NCBI GenBank assembly: GCA_035533075.1
Contig: DATLUO010000104.1
Coordinates: 1-58,748, forward strand
Direction of reading: 5' to 3'
Origin: Pirellulales bacterium
GTDB lineage: Bacteria; Planctomycetota; Planctomycetia; Pirellulales; JAICIG01
Length of the DNA stretch: 58,748 nt
Shown here: positions 52,111 to 58,748 of the stretch, piece after piece
Position numbering within the stretch: the first letter of the stretch is position 1
Layout: every line of letters begins with the position of its first letter
The notes under the pieces: model-generated
Told to the model about the DNA's origin: nothing
What the model saw: the letters and a program-made list of their open reading frames with translations, nothing else
The model's database searches: none
Made by a program: the position numbers and the translations under genes

Positions 52111-53373
52111 TCAGGTTTTCCCCTTCATCGCCGCCGCCAGAATCTGCGACGTGCTCTCGCGCATGATCCGCGGATCGACCGTCTTGCCCTCGATCAGCGT
52201 CTTGCGAACGTCTTTGCCCGAAATGAAGACCGGCTTCTCGTCCTTGTGGAGCTCCATCAGATCGACGCGGCCGGCCGATTCATAGTAGGCGGCAAAACCG
52301 ACCTTCAGCGGCTTGATCTGCAAGTCGCCGGACAAGTTGCTGAAGATTTCCTGGGCGTCGAAGTCGCCCCAGATGGCCGTGCCGTCGTGATACGGCGCGT
52401 CGGCGTGTTTGCGGCCGATGACGATGTCGGTAAAGCCGAAGTTCTGCCGGTAGATGCCGTGCATCACCGCTTCCTTCGGCCCGGCATAGAACATCTTGAT
52501 GTCGAGGCCCAGCAGAATCACGCGGTCGGGCACGGCTTCCTTCCGCTTGCCCCACAGGTCCGAATCGCTGTCGCCCTCGCCAAGCTGCCGCCGCTCGATC
52601 AGGGCCTCGTAGGTCTGCATGCGGACGTCGGCGTGAACGTCGTCGCCCTTGGTCTCGCCGACCAGCGGGTTGAGGCAGGCGCCGGCGTTGTGGCCCGCGC
52701 GGAGCAGCGTTTCCAGCCCGTAAACCAGGGCGTACTCGTGGGCGCGGTGCAGCGGGTTGCGGGTCTGAAAAGCGACGGTGCGGTCCCAGCCCTTCGACGC
52801 CAGCAGCTTGCGGACCTCGCGCGGCGAGAGCACGTATTTGCCGAACTTGGGGATCTTCGGCTGCGGCAGCACGCGGATGGCGCCGCCCAACAGGTGCGTC
52901 TTGTCGCCGTCGGCCTTGAGCACCATGTCGGCGCCGGGGTGGTCCGTGCGCTCAGTGAGATAGACGCTTTTGAGATATTTCGGTTTGTCCCAGGGATAGA
53001 TGTCGCTGATGTCGAGCATGGCCACCACGTCGTCCGACGAGTTGGCCAGCGCCACGCGCTGGCCCGTGGCTAGCTTCTCGGCTGTCTCCGTCGGCACGGG
53101 GAAGGCCAGCGGGATGGTCCAGGCATGGCGCCGGCCGCCGTGCAGGATGTAGCCTTCGTCGAGCACCCGGTGATAAGTAGCCGAGTCCATGGGTCCGACA
53201 AGCGGGCTGAGTGTGCCGTCGCCCAGGCGATAGACGGTGGAAAGGTCGGCGTCGGAAACCGCCACTTTGGTGAGACCTTGGGCCTCGGACTTGAACGCGT
53301 CGATCTGGTCGGCCGGAACGGTCCGGCAGACGGGTTCTTTCAAACCACCGTGGGGCTGGGGCAGGCTGGCCAT
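52111..53373 (-). CDS. sat: Sulfate adenylyltransferase (ATP sulfurylase)
   Basis: 420 residues from the ATG opening [10 protein letters not shown]. Conserved parts are [14 protein letters not shown] near residue 200 (the ATP-binding QTRNPxHxxHE motif) and [20 protein letters not shown] toward the end. It makes APS from sulfate and ATP. The single-domain form without an APS kinase resembles the Sat of assimilatory or dissimilatory sulfur metabolism. In planctomycetes activated sulfate may also serve surface-glycan sulfation. It is followed 64 bases later by the Uma2 genes; no other sulfur gene is adjacent. Confidence 0.95.
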   Translation of the reverse strand: MASLPQPHGGLKEPVCRTVPADQIDAFKSEAQGLTKVAVSDADLSTVYRLGDGTLSPLVGPMDSATYHRVLDEGYILHGGRRHAWTIPLAFPVPTETAEKLATGQRVALANSSDDVVAMLDISDIYPWDKPKYLKSVYLTERTDHPGADMVLKADGDKTHLLGGAIRVLPQPKIPKFGKYVLSPREVRKLLASKGWDRTVAFQTRNPLHRAHEYALVYGLETLLRAGHNAGACLNPLVGETKGDDVHADVRMQTYEALIERRQLGEGDSDSDLWGKRKEAVPDRVILLGLDIKMFYAGPKEAVMHGIYRQNFGFTDIVIGRKHADAPYHDGTAIWGDFDAQEIFSNLSGDLQIKPLKVGFAAYYESAGRVDLMELHKDEKPVFISGKDVRKTLIEGKTVDPRIMRESTSQILAAAMKGKT

Positions 53374-53548
53374 CTTCGCTTCGTACCTCTTGTTTTCCGT
53401 CGGACTCAAACCGGCAAGTATAAAGCCCGGCGCGAACGGACTAAAGGGCAAACTGCCGCGGTGGCGTGCGGGAACGAGCCGGCGGCTTGATCGTCAAGAA
53501 CCATTTGTCGATGATGGTTTGCAACGCAGCGACTTCGCGACACGCGGT

Positions 53549-53695
53549 GGCTGGGGCAGAGGTTGGCCAGGCAGCGGTCGGAAGTACCCAACGACTCCGC
53601 GGCCAACCGATGCCCCGGCTCATACCACCGGGGCATCGCTGGCCGCAGAGTGTTTTGGCAGTTGACAATCGAACTCGGCCAGCTTTGCCCCAGCC
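53549..53695. repeat. Family B palindromic repeat with inner hairpin
   Basis: Outer arms GGCTGGGGCAGAGGTTGGCC (53549-53568) and GGCCAGCTTTGCCCCAGCC (53677-53695) enclose a perfect inner stem, CGATGCCCCGG (53608-53618) with CCGGGGCATCG (53628-53638). The element occupies most of the 337-base gap between divergent genes. No other feature is seen there. Confidence 0.75.
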
Positions 53696-53710
53696 AGCAG
53701 CAAACGCCCA

Positions 53711-54436
53711 ATGCCCATGACGCGATCTACAATCCGATGCCTGTTTCTGTTTTTCGCGACGGCCGCTTGCGCCGGGGCCGACGACCGCATCACCGCCGAC
53801 AAGGCGGCGCTGGCCCCGTTCCAACAGTTCGTGGGCTCGTGGAGGGGCGTAGGTCAGCCCCGCCGCGGTTCGAGCCAGGGCGCGTGGACCGAAACGGCCG
53901 ATTGGGCCTGGAAGTTTGCCGAGGGCCGTGCGGCGCTGGTCTTCGATTCGCCGAAGGGGAAGTACTATCGGTCTGGCAAGCTGATGCCCGGCGAAGCGAA
54001 GGGGCAATTCAAGCTGACCGCCAAGCGGGCCGACGAATCGGGCGACGACCAGTTCTCCGGGAGCCGGGATGCCAACGGGCGACTCGTGCTCGTGGCGGTC
54101 GAGCAGGGACAAGCAGCCGACATGCCCGCTCGCGTCACGATTCACACCGTCGCGGCGGGCGACCGTTTGCTGGTGCTGTATGAGAAGCGGTCCGGTGCGG
54201 CCGACCGCTTTGTCCGTCTGGCCGAGGTCGGCTCGACGCGCGTGGGCGCGGCTTTCGCCAAAGGACCGGGCGAGCCGGAATGCGTGGTGACGGGCGGGCT
54301 GGGCACGATCGCCGTCCAGCACCAGGGCAAGACGTATTATGTCTGCTGCACCGGCTGCCGCGATCTTTTCAATGAGGATCCCGAAGGCGCGTTGGCCGAG
54401 TATCGCCAACGCAAGGCGGCGGAAGCAGCCAAGTAG
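53711..54436 (+). CDS. Secreted protein with YHS/TRASH-like metal-binding C-terminus
   Basis: 241 residues. The signal peptide (about 1-24) is followed by a beta-rich domain of unknown family. The C-terminus (about 198-235) is YHS-like: ECVVTGGLGTIAVQHQ, then GKTYYVCCTGCRDLF and an acidic end. The Cys in ECVVTG and the C-C-x-x-C pair should bind a metal such as copper or zinc in related domains. It is exported, so metal handling at the envelope is possible. Its 3' end faces the heme protein gene at a 21-base gap. Confidence 0.8.
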   Translation: MPMTRSTIRCLFLFFATAACAGADDRITADKAALAPFQQFVGSWRGVGQPRRGSSQGAWTETADWAWKFAEGRAALVFDSPKGKYYRSGKLMPGEAKGQFKLTAKRADESGDDQFSGSRDANGRLVLVAVEQGQAADMPARVTIHTVAAGDRLLVLYEKRSGAADRFVRLAEVGSTRVGAAFAKGPGEPECVVTGGLGTIAVQHQGKTYYVCCTGCRDLFNEDPEGALAEYRQRKAAEAAK

Positions 54437-54457
54437 TGAGGCGATGGCTCGTTGGTT

Positions 54458-57400
54458 TCACTTGCAGCCCTGCAAAAAGACCACCAGATCGGCGAGCTCC
54501 TGCGGAGTAAGCTGCTTGTCGAGGCCCTGCGGCATGATCGAGACGGTGCCCGGTCGAATCTCTTCGATCGTGTTTCGGGGAATGCGGATCTCTTCGGTGG
54601 GGCTCTTGACGAGCACCAGTTCGTCGGGCGCGTCTTTGCGCACGAGGCCGTTGTAGGTCAGCCCGTCGACGGTGACGACCGCGACCGGTTCAAAGCTGCG
54701 AACGAAACTGGCACTGGGATAGACGATCGATTCGAGCAAGTCGCGTGCGGCCCGCACCTGGCCGATGCGCGTCAGGTCGGGCCCGATCCGTCCGCCCAAG
54801 TAGCCGATGGCGTGGCAGGTGGCGCAGGCGGTCTTGGTATTATTGAAAATCGCCTGCCCGCGCCGGACGTCGCCGCGCGGCAGCGATTCAGCCAATTCAT
54901 CGAGCCTGGCCCGCTGGGCCGCCATGTCGGCCGTCAGCCGCGCGTAGAGTTTTTCCGCTTCGGCATGCACGGCGGGCGGATACTTGGCCAGCCGCGGCTT
55001 GATCATTTCGACGCGGAGCGAGGGTATCACCGCCGGCTCGCCGAGCGAGGCCAAGAGCGCCCGGCCTACCTGAGCGTCGGTCGATTGCTCGAAGGCCGAC
55101 AGCAACCGATCGATTTCCAGCGGGCCGACGGCAGCGAAATTGGGTGCTAGAACGGTGAGTTGATCGCTCGTAAGTTTCGCCTTGGAAAACACCTCGACGG
55201 CCGCGGCGCGGTTGCCGGCCACGGCATCGATATCAAGCTGGGCCGTGAGCAGCTCGAACATGGCCGTCGGCACCGCATCGAGTCCGCCGGGCACCGCCGC
55301 AAGCGCCGCGAGACGGTCTTGGTCCTCGATGCCCTCGCGCGACGCGAACTCCTTGAGCGCCGCTCGAACCGGGCCGGCCGCGGCCCTGGCAATCGGAACT
55401 GCGCGAATCGCGGCGAGAAGATCGGGATCAACTTTCTTATCGGCGACCCCGACGAGTTGGGCCAGAGCGCTTATCCAAGGGGCCGGCACGTCTTTTAGCC
55501 CAGAGCGTTGCATAGCCTCCAAAACGGTCCGACGTTCCGCCAGCGTCACGTTGCCATCGACCATTCGGGCTGAGAGCAACTCCTGAATCGTCGGCGACTG
55601 CGCGAATGTGCCGAGCTGCGTGGCCAGTTCGGCGCGGTCTTCGTTCGACAACCGCTCGTCGGCCAATCGCTGGCGTAGATAGCCGGCCAACGCATCGGCC
55701 CAGTCCGGATGGTGGCCGGCGACCCAGGCCGCCGTCCGCCGCAGGTCGCTGTCGTTTGCTGCTAGCAGCGGCATGACCGTCTCGGCCGTCAAGCCGCCAT
55801 TGGGCATCTGGTCGAGGGCGATCAGCGCCGCCCGCTGCACCACGGCGTTGTTGCTCGTTAGACCACCCGCGGTAGACTTCGCATTGCCGATCTCAATCAG
55901 GGCATAGATCAACGAATGCTCCAGTACGCGGTCCGACGACGACTCGCGCGAGGGCGACATCTTACCGATCGCCACCATCAGCGGTTCGACACCGCGCCAA
56001 CTACCAAATCGGCCGATCGCCTCGGCGGCAGCCCGCCGGTTTGGCAACGATTCACTCGACAACAATGCGATAAGTTTCGACAGCGCGTCGCGGTCGCGGA
56101 GCACGGAGACGGAGTGGATCGCTGCTTGACGCGCGATGGGATTCGGATCATCCAGAGCCAACCGTAGCGCTTCGCGCGCCGACGGTGTGCCGATTCGCAA
56201 CAACGCCCAGATCGCGTTCACGTTCTTTCGGGCAGGGCCCGGAGTGGCCCGAGGTCTCTTCTCGAAGATGCGGTTCCGTCCCAATAAAACCGTTTTCAAC
56301 ACAGGCACGGAATCTTCTCCAGCCGCGCCAAGTCCTTGAATGGCGCGATGCCGAACCGCGGGCCGCGCGTCGTCCAGCAGTTCGATCAGGTTCGCCTTCT
56401 TCCATTCGAGCTTCGATCCCCGAGGATCAGCGATCCGGTCGGCATCTTTTCGCCGCACGCGATAAATCGCGCCTAACACGTCGGGCTTCACGAGCTGCGA
56501 CGTCGGGCAACAGAGCTTGTACCATCCGCCGGTATCGACGATCAGCAAGCTGCCGTCGGCATCCTCCAGCACGTCGGTGGGATGGAAGTCGCGGTTGTTC
56601 GACACCACAAAATCTTCGTCGCGCGATGCGAAGCTGGCTCCATCTTCCGACAGCACGTGCCGCGTGACCTTCTGCATATTGAACAGGCAGGCGAACAGAT
56701 TGTCTTGATAGTCTTTGCCGAACACGTCCGATTCGTATCGTGTCAGACCGCAAGGCGCGGCGGGACCGAGATGAGCGAGCACCGGCATCACGTCGGGACT
56801 GGTGCGCGGGTGTCCGTCGAGCACGGCGTGGACCTTGCCATACACGCCGCCATACACCGCGTGAATCAGGCCGTCGCGCAGTCCGCCGCCGGGGTGGACC
56901 AGAAACGTGGTCGTAAAAATGCGCTCGCCGCCGGGCGTGAACACCACGTCCACCGGGTTATCCATGCCGCCGGTCATCACCGGCTCGATCTGCGTGCCGT
57001 CGGGCCGGGCGCGAAAGATGTGCGACGCCTTCGTCACCAGCGGCGGGCGGCCGGGCCGCTCGTAGGTCTGCTCGGCAAAGGCCCCTTTGCACCAGTAAAT
57101 CCAGCCGTCGGGGCCGAGGTAGGGTCCGTGCAGGTCGTTGGCGCAGCCGGTGAGCGTTTTGCCCTGGAACCATTCTTCTCGTTTGTCGGCCACGCCGTCG
57201 CCGTCGGTGTCGGTGAGCTTCCAGATGCTGGGCGGCGCGGCGACATAGAGCGAACCGTCGTACCACATCGTCCCTTCCGGGAACATCAGCTTGTCGGCGA
57301 ACACCGTGCTGCGGTCGAAGCGGCCGTCGCCGTCGGTGTCTTCCAGCCGCACGACACGGTGCGGCTTCTCTTCAAGCTGCTTCTGCACCTTGTCGTTCGA

Positions 57401-57643
57401 GCCGGAAGAATCCGACACGTAAAGCCGGCCTCGCTCATCGAAATCAGCCGTGATCGGCCGCTCGACCAGCGGCGCGGCGGCGGCCACTTCGATCGTAAAG
57501 CCGCTGGGCAGCGTGAAGGTGTGCCCGTTGAGTTCGATCTGCTCGTTGCTCGCCTCCAAGGCAATGGCACGCGGCGCCGACGCACCAAAAAGGACATACA
57601 GCAACGCGACCGGCAGGCGCAAGCGCTTAGCTATTCGCAGCAT
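54458..57643 (-). CDS. PVC-type heme-binding CxxCH dehydrogenase-like protein
   Basis: 1061 residues, ATG preceded by GAGGTCGACG. A signal peptide is at 1-28. A six-bladed beta-propeller of the membrane-bound dehydrogenase type covers about 40-390 (LEDTDGDGRFDRSTVFADKL, LHGPYLGPDGWIYWCKGAF). HEAT-like helical repeats follow to about 880. A C-terminal c-type cytochrome domain has CATCH at 940-944 and then a heme-pocket-like segment. The family is very abundant in planctomycetes and probably oxidises extracellular or periplasmic sugars, passing electrons to the heme. The substrate is unknown. Confidence 0.93.
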   Translation of the reverse strand: MLRIAKRLRLPVALLYVLFGASAPRAIALEASNEQIELNGHTFTLPSGFTIEVAAAAPLVERPITADFDERGRLYVSDSSGSNDKVQKQLEEKPHRVVRLEDTDGDGRFDRSTVFADKLMFPEGTMWYDGSLYVAAPPSIWKLTDTDGDGVADKREEWFQGKTLTGCANDLHGPYLGPDGWIYWCKGAFAEQTYERPGRPPLVTKASHIFRARPDGTQIEPVMTGGMDNPVDVVFTPGGERIFTTTFLVHPGGGLRDGLIHAVYGGVYGKVHAVLDGHPRTSPDVMPVLAHLGPAAPCGLTRYESDVFGKDYQDNLFACLFNMQKVTRHVLSEDGASFASRDEDFVVSNNRDFHPTDVLEDADGSLLIVDTGGWYKLCCPTSQLVKPDVLGAIYRVRRKDADRIADPRGSKLEWKKANLIELLDDARPAVRHRAIQGLGAAGEDSVPVLKTVLLGRNRIFEKRPRATPGPARKNVNAIWALLRIGTPSAREALRLALDDPNPIARQAAIHSVSVLRDRDALSKLIALLSSESLPNRRAAAEAIGRFGSWRGVEPLMVAIGKMSPSRESSSDRVLEHSLIYALIEIGNAKSTAGGLTSNNAVVQRAALIALDQMPNGGLTAETVMPLLAANDSDLRRTAAWVAGHHPDWADALAGYLRQRLADERLSNEDRAELATQLGTFAQSPTIQELLSARMVDGNVTLAERRTVLEAMQRSGLKDVPAPWISALAQLVGVADKKVDPDLLAAIRAVPIARAAAGPVRAALKEFASREGIEDQDRLAALAAVPGGLDAVPTAMFELLTAQLDIDAVAGNRAAAVEVFSKAKLTSDQLTVLAPNFAAVGPLEIDRLLSAFEQSTDAQVGRALLASLGEPAVIPSLRVEMIKPRLAKYPPAVHAEAEKLYARLTADMAAQRARLDELAESLPRGDVRRGQAIFNNTKTACATCHAIGYLGGRIGPDLTRIGQVRAARDLLESIVYPSASFVRSFEPVAVVTVDGLTYNGLVRKDAPDELVLVKSPTEEIRIPRNTIEEIRPGTVSIMPQGLDKQLTPQELADLVVFLQGCK

Positions 57644-57700
57644 CGTCGACCTCGATTATCCCATGACGTTGACTTACCATGTCGCCAGTGTAGCTGATTT

Positions 57701-57790
57701 GTAGGGTGGGACCAGTGAGCTTGCGAGCGCCGGCCCACCATCGGTGCTCCTGGTGGGCCGGCGCTCGCAAGCTCGCTGGTCCCACCCTAC
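57701..57790. repeat. Family A palindromic repeat, full copy
   Basis: A 90-base palindrome with arms of about 40 bases. The left begins GTAGGGTGGGACCAG and the right ends CTGGTCCCACCCTAC; a 10-base centre separates them. There are one or two mismatches. It lies between codirectional genes and is the best copy of the family. Confidence 0.92.
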
Positions 57791-57800
57791 AGACTACAGA

Positions 57801-58208
57801 CTATCCGTTGCCGCGAATCGGCACCGGGCGACGCTGGTCGCCCAGGGCTTCCACGGCGACGTAAGTGACCTCGGCCTCCGTCAGCTTCACCGGCTGGCCG
57901 TCGCGGTCGGCTTCGACCTCCACGTGCATGGTCACCGAGGTCGTACCGACGCGCACCATCCGCGTCCAGAAACTCACCACGTCGCCGACGAACACCGGTT
58001 CGTGGAATTCCACGCGGTTCATGGCCACGGTCACGATGAGTCGCTCGGTCCAGCCTGCCCGACGTGCTTCATGCAGCGCTCCCACGGCCCCCGCCTGATC
58101 GATGAAGCTCAACAGCACGCCGCCGAAGATGGTGCCGTGAGGGTTCGTGTCGCGCGGCATCATCACCGCCTTGAGTGCCAGATAGCGGGATGAAATGGAT
58201 TCGGTCAT
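57801..58208 (-). CDS. Acyl-CoA thioesterase (hotdog fold)
   Basis: 135 residues from the ATG opening MTESISSRYL; a longer frame overlaps the upstream zinc-finger gene and is unlikely. The YciA/BFIT-type motif NPHGTIFGGVLLSFIDQAG with the catalytic Asp is clear, followed by VEFHEPVFVGDVV and VEALGDQRRPVPI. It hydrolyses acyl-CoA in the cytoplasm. The length is normal. Confidence 0.92.
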   Translation of the reverse strand: MTESISSRYLALKAVMMPRDTNPHGTIFGGVLLSFIDQAGAVGALHEARRAGWTERLIVTVAMNRVEFHEPVFVGDVVSFWTRMVRVGTTSVTMHVEVEADRDGQPVKLTEAEVTYVAVEALGDQRRPVPIRGNG

Positions 58209-58251
58209 TGAAAGATGCGCTGCGAGAGCGAACCGCGTTTGGGTATCAGAA

Positions 58252-58521
58252 TCAGCCGCCGCGTAAGTGCAAGGCAGCTTGGTGCTCGGCAATCACCTCC
58301 TGCCGCGGGTCTTCCGCTTCCTCGTCGAGGAACTGGAAGCCACACTCTTGGCAGATTCGCAGCGGCACCCGCACTTGCAGCGAGACCGCGGACGGCCCCT
58401 CGCCGTAATCAAACTTATCGTCGACCTCGGTCGTCGTCACCCGGAGTGAGCCGCAATTGGCACAGCGAATGCCGCAATCGGCGACATGATCTTGCCCGCG
58501 GTTGTTATGGCGATGTGTCAT
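58252..58521 (-). CDS. YgiT-type zinc-finger protein (MqsA-like N-terminal domain only)
   Basis: 89 residues. Zinc ligands are CANCGS and CQECGF, the C-x2-C pairs of the YgiT/MqsA antitoxin N-terminal domain. No C-terminal helix-turn-helix follows, so it is the short type. These proteins usually sit behind a small toxin gene. Immediately upstream a broken reading frame ends with TAA directly before this ATG (TAAATG). Confidence 0.85.
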   Translation of the reverse strand: MTHRHNNRGQDHVADCGIRCANCGSLRVTTTEVDDKFDYGEGPSAVSLQVRVPLRICQECGFQFLDEEAEDPRQEVIAEHQAALHLRGG

Positions 58522-58748
58522 TTAGTGCTCGCTGTAATGGAAGCTTCTGCCGATGATTGTTCCCGATCCGAGTTGCACTTTGATATAAAGGCGGGGAATC
58601 CACCTTTCTAGTTCTTGAATAGGAGTGCCAGAAGCTCACTGGCGAGTCGCCCGGCATCCGAGGATCATTGCACTTCACAAATGATAACGCTTAGGCCGTC
58701 ATTATTCATCGCCGCGTTGCTCGGAGTCCGGATCCTGCAGCAAGGCCC
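58522..58748. other. Right edge: no intact gene, possible broken small gene
   Basis: On the minus strand a short frame begins ATG at 58709 (MNNDGLSVIICEVQ) and stops at TGA. A second frame from about 58635, without a start codon, reads ELERWIPRLYIKVQLGSG and ends TAA at 58522. They could be one decayed gene upstream of the YgiT gene. The stretch is less GC-rich than its surroundings. Confidence 0.3.

Noticed and set aside
52087-53073. 328-codon plus-strand frame opposite sat
   Set aside because: Shadow of the strongly supported ATP sulfurylase gene.
58522-58638. DUF4258-type toxin upstream of the YgiT gene
   Set aside because: The only protein-like frame there has no start codon and no recognisable toxin motif.

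Overview
The window is high-GC bacterial chromosomal DNA, almost certainly from a planctomycete of the Pirellulales type. Several gene types point there: a giant surface protein with a planctomycetal LExR-type export leader and a DUF4214 tail; a PVC-type heme-binding CxxCH dehydrogenase-like protein; an ECF sigma/anti-sigma/Ser-Thr kinase cluster; an FHA-GAF-adenylate cyclase; Uma2 genes; and an M56/BlaI pair carrying many carboxypeptidase-regulatory-like domains. No rRNA, tRNA, CRISPR array, phage or intact insertion sequence was seen.

Layout. 1-10 kb (minus strand): a BlaR1-like M56 metallopeptidase that runs off the left edge, its BlaI repressor with a clear promoter and operator, and two tandem secreted paralogues whose promoters match in sequence and spacing. 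10-11 kb: a tiny Lys/Ala-rich GTG-start gene, then a sigma factor coupled to a 66-residue helical protein. 11.3-18.7 kb (plus): a large secreted glycosidase-like protein, then ECF sigma, membrane anti-sigma with two C-terminal CxxCH motifs, Ser/Thr kinase and a YheT hydrolase. 18.8-28 kb (minus): one gene of 3086 codons encoding beta-propeller repeats, an SdrD-B-like domain, fourteen cadherin/Ig-like repeats and DUF4214 modules. 28-33 kb: M24 peptidase, GT1 glycosyltransferase, PolX, and a HigBA-type toxin-antitoxin remnant whose toxin frame has no start codon. 33-38 kb (minus): PP2C phosphatase, pseudo-receiver/SpoIIE phosphatase, YhcH/YiaL protein and an MFS carrier. 38-46 kb: DUF11 envelope protein, di-cluster ferredoxin, inositol-monophosphatase-family enzyme, MORN-like protein, HEAT protein, a second MFS carrier and leucyl aminopeptidase. 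46-49 kb: a broken nucleotidyltransferase, the FHA-GAF-cyclase and a divergent YihY/BrkB protein. 49.7-53.4 kb (minus): sulfate adenylyltransferase, two tandem Uma2 genes and GDP-mannose dehydratase. 53.7-58.7 kb: YHS-like secreted protein, PVC heme protein, acyl-CoA thioesterase and a YgiT-type zinc-finger protein.

Themes. Signalling and envelope genes dominate: two sigma factors, one anti-sigma factor, a kinase, two PP2C-fold phosphatases, a cyclase and a proteolysis-linked repressor, beside very large exported proteins. At least four families of palindromic interspersed repeats are present. One copy lies in frame inside the M56 gene and another overlaps the stop codon of the inositol-phosphatase-like gene.

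Most promising for novelty: the sigma/anti-sigma/kinase locus, whose anti-sigma carries two potential c-type heme sites; the BlaI/M56 system, whose sensor is a long array of regulatory-like domains with secreted paralogues next door; and the palindromic repeat domesticated inside the M56 coding sequence. All functions are inferred from sequence alone.
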